Shown: positions 1 through 4,815 of the stretch, piece by piece
How the letters are laid out: every line of letters starts with the position of its first letter
How positions within the stretch are numbered: position 1 is the first letter of the stretch
Source: an uncultured bacterium
GTDB taxonomy: Bacteria; Actinomycetota; Coriobacteriia; Coriobacteriales; Coriobacteriaceae
Direction of reading: 5' to 3'
DNA length: 5,525 nt
Assembly: GCA_905215095.1 (NCBI GenBank)
Contig: CAJMOL010000124.1
Location: forward strand, 1 to 5,525
Notes under the pieces: model-generated
Seen by the model: only the letters and a program-made list of their open reading frames with translations
Databases searched by the model: none
What the model was told of the DNA's origin: nothing
Position numbers and translations under genes: made by a program

Positions 1-58
1 TGGTGGCGAGGGCTCGACCCCGTCTTCGTCCGCACCACAACCGCCCGCCGGCGAATAA
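1..58 (+). CDS. C-terminal tail of an upstream gene (partial)
   Basis: The + frame beginning at base 2 reads a short Gly/Ser/Pro/Ala-rich tail (GGEGSTPSSSAPQPPAGE) and stops at TAA 56-58. This looks like the disordered C-terminus of a protein whose body lies outside the window. The other two + frames are also open at the edge, to stops at 75-77 and 109-111, but read arginine- and histidine-rich sequence that looks less natural. Too little is present to name the gene or to be certain of the frame. Confidence 0.35.
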   Translation, partial: GGEGSTPSSSAPQPPAGE

Positions 59-86
59 CGCCCGCGAGCGGATTTAGCCCGCCTTG

Positions 87-103
87 CCCCGAGCACATCG
101 GGG
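87..103 (+). other. Small hairpin in the spacer before comF
   Basis: CCCCGA (87-92) pairs with TCGGGG (98-103) around a 5-base loop. No T-run follows, so it is not a typical intrinsic terminator. It could be a weak stop or pause signal after the upstream gene, or have no function. The six-base stem is directly visible; any role is inference. Confidence 0.3.
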
Positions 104-121
104 TATCATAGCGCTGAATCA

Positions 122-157
122 ACAACCCTCCCTGCGACCGAGCGTAGGGAGGGTTGT
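122..157 (+). promoter_or_regulatory. Hairpin containing the comF ribosome binding site
   Basis: Bases 122-133 are the exact reverse complement of 146-157 (12 bp). The stem extends inward by a wobble and two further pairs to leave a 6-base loop (137-142). The 3' arm contains GGGAGGG (147-153), which is the natural Shine-Dalgarno for the GTG at 161, with a 7-base gap. Folding in the mRNA would hide the ribosome binding site. No T-run follows on either strand, so a classical terminator is unlikely. The pairing is seen in the sequence; translational control is inferred. Confidence 0.5.
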
Positions 158-160
158 GTC

Positions 161-963
161 GTGAAGAGACATTTGAATGTGTTGGGATGCCTGCAAGGTA
201 CCGGCATCCTACCGTTTGCGGACGAATTGCTACCGTTTGCCGAGCGGGTGGCACGCGAGGCACTCGAGGCATTGTCGCCAACACGATGTGCCGGCTGCGA
301 GCGCGCCGGTGCGCTTATTTGCCAAGACTGCTTGGCGGCGCTTGCGCTCATCGACCCGCGGCATAGCTGCACTCGATGCGGCGCCCCGTTTGGAGACTTG
401 CTGTGCACCGAGTGCTCGGTCGAGGGCTCGTCCTCGGCGATGGCCGAAGCACTCGACCGGTGCCTGGCATGTGCCGTTTACACGCATCCGCTGCCGCGGA
501 TCATTAAAGCGTACAAAGACGCGGGCGAGCGACGCCTGGCGCCGTATCTGGCAGAGCTGCTATACGACACCGCCTTACATGCCCAGGCCGCGGCACCCGA
601 TCGCTTAGGCGGTTGTCCGGCGCCGATGCCGTGGTGTTTGTGCCCGCGACGGCGGCGGCGTTTCGGCGGCGCGGCTTCGATCATATGGAAGCCATCGCGC
701 GCCCATTTTGCGGGCTGTCGGGTGTTCCGCTGCTCGACGCCCTCGTTAAGTACGGCCATGGCGACCAACGTGAACTCGGTCGTGAAGAACGCCGTGAACG
801 CGCCCGAGGCATGTACGAGACCGTTGAGGACGTGCGGGGCCGCCGCCTGCTGCTTATCGACGACGTTATCACCACGGGTGCGACGATGGCAGCGGCTTCG
901 GCGGAACTCAAGCGCGCCGGTGCCGCGGCCGTTGATGGCCTTGCTATCGCACGCGTTTGGTAG
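161..963 (+). pseudogene. comF: ComF family phosphoribosyltransferase, frameshifted
   Basis: ComF proteins join an N-terminal zinc-finger region to a type I phosphoribosyltransferase fold and are linked to DNA uptake during natural transformation. The first frame starts at GTG 161 after GGGAGGG. It shows Cys pairs C43/C46, C54/C57, C70/C73 and C82/C85, then the family motif YKDAGERRLAP from residue 118. After about codon 151 (near base 613) the ComF sequence continues in the frame one base back, giving FRRRGFDH and the PRPP-binding loop LLLIDDVITTGAT, to TAG at 961-963. Staying in the first frame gives an unrelated arginine-rich tail ending at 991. The junction reads GGCGGTTGTCC; one extra T would restore a smooth reading. 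Together the two parts make a normal-length ComF of about 268 residues. This may be a recent pseudogene or a sequencing error. The identification is firm; the gene's functional state is not. Confidence 0.85.
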
Positions 964-974
964 GGGTGATTCGT

Positions 975-2084
975 GTGGCGGTAAAGATTGAGCGGTGCAA
1001 CGAGCCGACAGGCGAACAGCTAGCGGCTTCCATAATCCTAACAGGCGCCTCGGCGCTACGCATGATGCGCGCCGAGCGCCGGCAGATGGGCTACATCGGC
1101 TGGAAGGACCTTGAGCCCGATGAAGAGCGCCGCGTGCTGTGTACGTCATCGCCTTCGACCGAGGATATCAATCTTTCCGACTTGGTGCGAATTGGAGTCA
1201 AAAGCGGCGAGGTGCAAGAAGATCTGTGCTTGCTGGTGGGATCTGCGGCGCAGCGCCGACGCATGCCTGGTGTGGGCTGGTCCGTGTGTTCCGGGTTGCC
1301 TGCCGGCTCGATTCTAGAGGTGGAACCGGGGGTGTACAGCCTATCTCCCGAGGCCCTTTGTGTTGCCGTTGCGCGCGAGGTCGGCTGCATCCAGGCATTT
1401 GCCCTGGCTCAGGAGCTGTGCTCTAAGATTTCGCTGAGTGACCGCGGGAAGTATCTGCCTCCCTACACCTCGCCTGTTACGAATAAACTTGCAAAGGACA
1501 AGGACCGGCCAGCAGATGTGGGCTACTTTGAGGTTGAGCCGGTGCTGACGCCCGATCGTCTGGCAGATTACCTCGCGGTATGCAAGGGGAATGCGGCCAA
1601 ACAACTGCAGCGTTTGTGTCCCTACTTGTCAGAAAACCTGCGCTCGCCCATGGAGTGCATCATGCTCGCTCTGTTTTCGCTTCCGTTTTCCTATGGCGGA
1701 TTTGCCTGCGGTCCCTTTAAGACCGACTACAAGATTGAGTTCGATGACCGCGCGCAGGCAATCTCGGGGATGCCGCATGCAGTTTGCGATGCGTACCAGG
1801 AAACAGCCCGGTTTGACCTGGAATACAACGGTGAGCTGGGTCATTCCTCTCGAAGGGGACGTGTCCATGATGAAAAACGCAACACGGGCTTGATTACTAT
1901 GGGAATCGAGGTCGCGACGGTCAACAACGAAATGCTCTGCGACATGGAAGCGATGGAAGCGCTCGCATGGCGCATCCACCAGCGTATGCGAAAGCGGTAC
2001 CGGAATCGTGTCGATGCCCGCAGGAAGAAGCAAGAGGCGTTGCTTAACACGCTGCGGGCGTGTTTTGGGCTTAAGCCGGTCTAA
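975..2084 (+). CDS. Uncharacterised protein with a predicted nuclease-like C-terminal domain
   Basis: This encodes 369 residues from GTG 975, chosen because AGGGGTGAT (962-970) is a near-consensus ribosome site 8 bases upstream. A TTG at 957 would overlap comF and lacks such a site. There is no signal peptide or membrane segment, so it is probably cytoplasmic. The first ~220 residues contain a stretch like the wing of an AbiEi-type antitoxin (LPAGSILEVEPGVYSLSPEAL). The C-terminal part has SPMEC from S224, then D272, DLEYNG (281-286), H290, DEKR (299-302) and a hydrophobic strand near 307-316. This order resembles the D...E-x-D-G...H...D-x-x-R...G-x-x-V pattern of DUF559/Vsr-like restriction folds. 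The gene begins 11 bases after comF, so the two are probably co-transcribed. I do not know a function. An antitoxin role is not supported by any adjacent toxin. Confidence 0.85.
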   Translation: MAVKIERCNEPTGEQLAASIILTGASALRMMRAERRQMGYIGWKDLEPDEERRVLCTSSPSTEDINLSDLVRIGVKSGEVQEDLCLLVGSAAQRRRMPGVGWSVCSGLPAGSILEVEPGVYSLSPEALCVAVAREVGCIQAFALAQELCSKISLSDRGKYLPPYTSPVTNKLAKDKDRPADVGYFEVEPVLTPDRLADYLAVCKGNAAKQLQRLCPYLSENLRSPMECIMLALFSLPFSYGGFACGPFKTDYKIEFDDRAQAISGMPHAVCDAYQETARFDLEYNGELGHSSRRGRVHDEKRNTGLITMGIEVATVNNEMLCDMEAMEALAWRIHQRMRKRYRNRVDARRKKQEALLNTLRACFGLKPV

Positions 2085-2120
2085 TTCACGTCGAAAGGAG
2101 GAGGGGGGGGGTTAATCATA
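2085..2120 (+). other. Shine-Dalgarno-like sequence with a nine-G run
   Basis: AAAGGAGGA (2094-2102) is a strong ribosome-site sequence 10 bases after the preceding stop codon, followed by nine consecutive G (2103-2111). The nearest in-register start is ATG 2120, which lies 17 bases beyond the site and opens only a 13-codon frame. It may be a relic of a gene start disrupted by the adjacent repeat element. The G-run is a likely slippage-prone tract. Confidence 0.35.
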
Positions 2121-2347
2121 TGCCCTGGCCAAAAAATGGCAAATATGAGTACTGTCACTAAATCAGTAACAGCAAAATCAAAGAATTTAGGACTCGGAGG
2201 CGGCGTAAAGAAAGAAGATAATAAACAAACGTAGAATAACTAAGCATCAGATTGGCGACACTAAGCGCAAAATCTGTCCGAGAGGCCAAAATTGCCTGTT
2301 ACAAAATTGGTAACAGTACTCATATTTGCCATTTTTTGGCCAGGGCA
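2121..2347. repeat. 227-bp element with perfect 35-bp terminal inverted repeats (MITE-like)
   Basis: Bases 2121-2155 are the exact reverse complement of 2313-2347. The similarity continues inward imperfectly for about 17 bases. Each inner end carries its own palindrome: CTGTTAC (2296-2302) with GTAACAG (2310-2316) on the right, and CTGTCACT (2152-2159) with AGTAACAG (2165-2172), one mismatch, on the left. The centre is clearly more AT-rich than the surrounding genes and holds no credible gene. The form suggests a non-autonomous mobile or palindromic intergenic repeat. I see no convincing target-site duplication and no transposase, so mobility is inferred. As RNA the arms would form a very stable stem and could act as a transcription barrier between the two gene groups. 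Confidence 0.7.
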
Positions 2348-2368
2348 CCCTGAGGCGGGCACCCCGGA

Positions 2369-2385
2369 GCTCCCCGTAGGGGAGC
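2369..2385 (+). other. Compact GC-rich hairpin
   Basis: GCTCCCC (2369-2375) pairs perfectly with GGGGAGC (2379-2385) around GTA. It lies just outside the inverted-repeat element. It is followed by GACGGG rather than a T-run, so it is not a standard intrinsic terminator. The rest of 2348-2463 shows no gene or other clear signal. Confidence 0.35.
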
Positions 2386-2463
2386 GACGGGCTCAATCAG
2401 GACACGAATGGTCCGCTCCGACCTGCAAAATCTGTGCTCACGGTGCGAATGACGCCCCTAACC

Positions 2464-2492
2464 TTAAACTTTAGCTTGAACTTAGCTATAAT
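2464..2492 (+). promoter_or_regulatory. Predicted sigma-70-type promoter of the lipoprotein gene
   Basis: A perfect -10 box TATAAT lies at 2487-2492. With a 17-base spacer the -35 position is TTAAAC (2464-2469), a modest match to TTGACA. Transcription would start near 2499, leaving a leader of about 340 nt before the lipoprotein start codon. The local sequence is AT-rich compared with what follows, which supports a promoter. The -10 box is convincing; the -35 box is weak. Confidence 0.5.
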
Positions 2493-2841
2493 GCGCTACG
2501 TTCCTGCCAGGCTGTGGTTGCGGACGGACGAAATGTCCATCCTAGTCCAAGACAGACGCGGTCAAAGGGATCCACGTAAGCGACCGCGTGCGCGCGGCGC
2601 GATCATGGCGCGTCCTAGATGTAAGCCGCACCGTCCGTTCTACTTTCTTTGGGGCAATACCGCCTCGCGGGCGAGCGGGCCAGTCGTGAAGGTGGCTGCG
2701 GCCTCCCGAGCAAACACCCCGGTGCGCAAGTGTGGGGTCAAATACCAGGTCAGCTGGTGGGAACAACCTGATATTCCGCGCAACGCACGGATCGTATACG
2801 ACACAGAAGGCAGGGTAGTGGACATGGTGAGGGGCAGCTTG
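2493..2841 (+). other. Long leader upstream of the lipoprotein gene, possibly structured
   Basis: No independent gene is recognised here. Possible stems are 2556-2563 with 2582-2589 (8 bp, ACGCGGTC/GACCGCGT), an enclosing 2521-2527 with 2631-2637 (7 bp, CGGACGG/CCGTCCG), GGAC/GTCC at 2526-2538 (competes with the enclosing stem), and a bulged hairpin at 2660-2678. The lipoprotein frame stays open through the whole region back to 2434, but the translation is rich in Arg and uses codons such as AGA, AGG, CGA and GTA that are scarce in the lipoprotein proper, so I treat it as untranslated. It does not match any riboswitch or stable RNA that I can recognise. Confidence 0.3.
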
Positions 2842-3834
2842 ATGCACGCGGCTCGGTTAGGTGCTGGGGCCGCAGCGGTCATCGCCGTTTTGGGCCTGAG
2901 CGGATGCGCGTTCAACCCACTGTCCACGTTCACGACGCCCACGATTGACCAGATCGAGCGCGAGACCGTTACCCCTACGGTGTCGGACGATGCCCTGGTC
3001 ACTCCCGGTACCCTGACGGTTGCCCTCGATACCTCCGATGCTCCGCAGGCCATGAAGGGCGCCGATGGTAACCTCACGGGCTACGCGGTCGATGCTGCCC
3101 GCGCCCTTGCAAGTCGCATGGGCCTCAAGGTTGCCTTCGTCGATGCGTCTTCTGCCGATTCCGCGCTTGGCGACAAAAAGGCCGACATCTTCATTGGCGA
3201 CATCAATTCCACGGATGGTGACATCAGCACGCTTGGTACTTGCCTGTACGACGCTGCGGCAGTGTTCGGAAAGACGAGCGACGGCGAGTCGCTGAGCGTT
3301 TCCACCGAAACGCTTAACGCCGCTACCCTGGGCGTTCAGACCTCTTCGGCCTCGCAGGAAGCGCTCGCCAAGCAGAGCATCACGGCCAACCAAAAGACCT
3401 TCTCCAACATCAACGAGTGCTTTGAGGCGCTCGAGTCCGGCGAGATCGACTACGTGATTTGCGATTCCACGGCCGGCGGCTACCTTGCGCGCCTGATGAG
3501 CCAGATCTCTTACGTCGGCGCGCTCGAGACGCCCTCGACGCTCGGCGTCGCGGGCCTCGCGGCCAACGATGAGCTATGCCGTGCCGTGAGCGATGCCCTC
3601 GACGGTATCACGGTCGATGGCACGCTCGAGGCGGTTCACTCCGTCTGGTACGGCACGATGCCCTATGACCTCACCACCAAGACGGTCTCGGGCGCCGACG
3701 TGCAGCTGACCGACACCGGATCCAGCGAGTCCGCATCCTCCGATTCGAACAGCGAGGGTGCAACCTCCGAGGATAAATCGTCCAGCCAGGAGGGCGCTAT
3801 CACCGACGACGACATTAACAAGCTCAATAGCTAG
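2842..3834 (+). CDS. Lipoprotein with an ABC-type solute-binding-protein fold
   Basis: This is a 330-residue secreted lipoprotein. ATG 2842 is chosen because GAGGGG lies 7 bases upstream. ATG 2824, in frame, would give a longer n-region with an extra Arg and is a real alternative. The signal peptide has hydrophobic core LGAGAAAVIAVLGL and lipobox LSGC with C22 as the lipidated residue. The mature protein follows the family 3 (amino-acid type) binding-protein pattern: GTLTVALDTSDAP (56-68), DGNLTGYAVDAARALASRMGL (75-95), then KADIFIGD (113-120). Where amino-acid binders usually have a T-P-E-R ligand motif it reads STDGD (123-127), without Arg. Four further cysteines (134, 193, 207, 246) could form disulfides on the cell surface. 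The last ~38 residues are a Ser/Asp/Glu-rich tail. No permease or ATPase gene is adjacent, so the ligand and even a transport role are unknown. Confidence 0.87.
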   Translation: MHAARLGAGAAAVIAVLGLSGCAFNPLSTFTTPTIDQIERETVTPTVSDDALVTPGTLTVALDTSDAPQAMKGADGNLTGYAVDAARALASRMGLKVAFVDASSADSALGDKKADIFIGDINSTDGDISTLGTCLYDAAAVFGKTSDGESLSVSTETLNAATLGVQTSSASQEALAKQSITANQKTFSNINECFEALESGEIDYVICDSTAGGYLARLMSQISYVGALETPSTLGVAGLAANDELCRAVSDALDGITVDGTLEAVHSVWYGTMPYDLTTKTVSGADVQLTDTGSSESASSDSNSEGATSEDKSSSQEGAITDDDINKLNS

Positions 3835-3848
3835 TTATTGCTAGGGGT

Positions 3849-3877
3849 GGTGTCTCCTATGCGCTAGGAGAGACGCC
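3849..3877 (+). other. Bulged hairpin after the lipoprotein gene
   Basis: GGTGTCTCCTA (3849-3859) pairs with TAGGAGAGACGCC (3865-3877), with a two-base bulge, around a 5-base loop. It begins 15 bases after the stop codon and lies 24 bases before the clear terminator. Only a weak pyrimidine run follows. It may protect the mRNA 3' end or help stop transcription, which is inference. Confidence 0.35.
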
Positions 3878-3900
3878 TCTTCACGGTTTCAACACGCATT

Positions 3901-3934
3901 GCCGGGCTTTCCCAACAGGGGAGCCCGGCTTTTT
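3901..3934 (+). terminator. Intrinsic terminator of the lipoprotein gene
   Basis: GCCGGGCT (3901-3908) pairs with AGCCCGGC (3922-3929). The stem extends inward by two wobble and two C-G pairs to a 5-base loop (3913-3917). It runs directly into TTTTT (3930-3934), then CGTTT. This is a textbook Rho-independent terminator reading in the + direction, 66 bases after the lipoprotein stop. Confidence 0.9.
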
Positions 3935-4151
3935 CGTTTCCATAAAACCAGCAGGTCAAAGACGTTTTTTAGGTGCAAACCTTAAGTCGCCGTCGCCCTC
4001 CCATAGCGCACTTTGCCACAGAAAAGTGCGAGACTTCGGTATGCGGTCTCAAGCAATCGTTATTCGGGTCTTTGGGAATCCGCGTGATTAAATGCACGGC
4101 AATGGGTACATAGCCAGTACAGTAAGTCCCCGAGGCAGATTGGAGCCACGT
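3935..4151 (+). other. Spacer and leader upstream of hpf
   Basis: This 217-bp gap holds no gene. A perfect 8-bp hairpin (CGCACTTT 4007-4014 with AAAGTGCG 4023-4030, 8-base loop) is followed at once by a second short stem, GAGAC (4030-4034) with GTCTC (4046-4050). A T6 run occurs at 3965-3970 without a hairpin before it. Because a strong terminator precedes this region, the hpf promoter should lie here, but I could not identify a convincing -35/-10 pair. Confidence 0.3.
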
Positions 4152-4736
4152 ATGGATATCAAGGTTTCTGGACGCAAGACGACGGTAACCGATGCTCTGC
4201 GTGCGCATGTGGATGAGAAGATCGGCGAGGCGCTCAAGGTTTTCGATATCGAGCCCATGACGGTCGACGTCGTACTTCGCTATGAGAAGAACCCCTCGAA
4301 CCCCAACCCGGCAATCGTCGAGGTTACGGTTCGCGCTCGCGGTTCGGTGATTCGCGTTGCCGAGCACGGTGCAGATATGTACGCCGCCATCGACCTCTCC
4401 GCCGATAAGGTTACCCGCCAGCTGCGCAAGTTCAAGACCAAGGTCGTGGACAACCGCCAGGGCGGTGCCAGCGCCGCGGATGTCGCACCGGTCGAGCGCG
4501 TCGAGGATCTGGCCGACCTGCTGCTGCCCGAGGAGGAGGACGACCTGCTCGTCCGTGAGAAGGTCATTGATGTCACCCCGATGACTGAGGAGCAGGCGCT
4601 GGTGCAGACCGATCTGCTCGGCCACGACTTCTACGTGTTCGAGAACGCGACGACTGGCCTCATCAATGTGGTGTATCACCGTAAGAATGGTGGATATGGC
4701 ATCATCAAGCCCCGCATCGAAACACTTGACGAGTAA
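4152..4736 (+). CDS. hpf: Ribosome hibernation promoting factor, long form (HPF/RaiA family)
   Basis: This 194-residue protein binds the 30S subunit in resting cells and, in its long form, joins two 70S ribosomes into inactive 100S dimers. ATG 4152 is preceded by TGGAG with a 6-base gap. An in-frame ATG at 4092 has no ribosome site and adds non-conserved residues. The N-terminal domain (about 1-98) starts MDIKVSGRKTTVTDALRAHV and carries the basic helix DKVTRQLRKFKTK. A variable acidic linker (LLLPEEEDDLL) leads to the C-terminal dimerisation domain, with DFYVFENATTGLINVVYHRK from residue 159 and GGYGIIKP at 180-187. Length and both domains match long HPF (also called RaiA or YvyD). It appears to be a single-gene unit, bounded by terminators at 3901-3934 and 4766-4797. 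The assignment is secure from family knowledge. Confidence 0.95.
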   Translation: MDIKVSGRKTTVTDALRAHVDEKIGEALKVFDIEPMTVDVVLRYEKNPSNPNPAIVEVTVRARGSVIRVAEHGADMYAAIDLSADKVTRQLRKFKTKVVDNRQGGASAADVAPVERVEDLADLLLPEEEDDLLVREKVIDVTPMTEEQALVQTDLLGHDFYVFENATTGLINVVYHRKNGGYGIIKPRIETLDE

Positions 4737-4740
4737 AATA

Positions 4741-4762
4741 CGTTAACTTGCATGAGTTAACG
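4741..4762. promoter_or_regulatory. Perfect 7-bp palindrome between hpf and degV
   Basis: CGTTAAC (4741-4747) and GTTAACG (4756-4762) form a perfect inverted repeat with an 8-base spacer, starting four bases after the hpf stop. The form suits a dimeric repressor operator or a small RNA hairpin preceding the terminator. No regulator can be named from it. Confidence 0.4.
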
Positions 4763-4765
4763 GCT

Positions 4766-4797
4766 GGCGGCCATCCCATGCGGGTGGCCGCCTTTTT
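4766..4797 (+). terminator. Intrinsic terminator after hpf
   Basis: GGCGGCCA (4766-4773) pairs with TGGCCGCC (4785-4792). The stem extends inward by a T-G wobble and two C-G pairs to a 5-base loop, and is followed by TTTTT (4793-4797). It ends only 18 bases before the degV start codon, so it also behaves as a barrier in front of degV. Confidence 0.87.
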
Positions 4798-4815
4798 ACG
4801 TAAGGAGTCGCTTTG

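Noticed and set aside
104..109. TATCAT as a -10 box for comF
   Set aside because: Spacing of 17 bases places GCCTTG at -35, and the nearby TTGCCC is only 14 bases away. Neither makes a believable promoter.
604..620. Programmed -1 ribosomal frameshift in comF
   Set aside because: The junction has no X-XXY-YYZ slippery heptamer and no clear stimulatory stem. ComF is not known to use frameshifting. A one-base deletion or sequencing error is simpler.
2123..2352. CCCTG at 2123-2127 and 2348-2352 as a target-site duplication of the repeat element
   Set aside because: The left copy lies inside the inverted repeat and the right copy outside it, so the geometry is wrong for an insertion duplication.
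2292..2474. 60-codon + strand reading frame from TTG 2292
   Set aside because: It starts inside the right end of the inverted repeat, has no ribosome site, and its first part is just the repeat translated. The rest has no protein-like features.
2751..2765. Resemblance of ACCAGGTCAG in the leader to SRP (4.5S) RNA
   Set aside because: Only about ten bases agree; the GGAAGCAGCC loop that defines SRP RNA does not follow.
2434..2841. N-terminal extension of the lipoprotein to GTG 2434
   Set aside because: It would place about 136 residues before a complete lipoprotein signal peptide and would span the predicted promoter. Codon use also differs from the mature protein.
3969..4679. Long minus-strand frame opposite hpf (236 codons)
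   Set aside because: It mirrors the codon structure of hpf, has no family resemblance, and no start signal is evident. It is a high-GC shadow frame.
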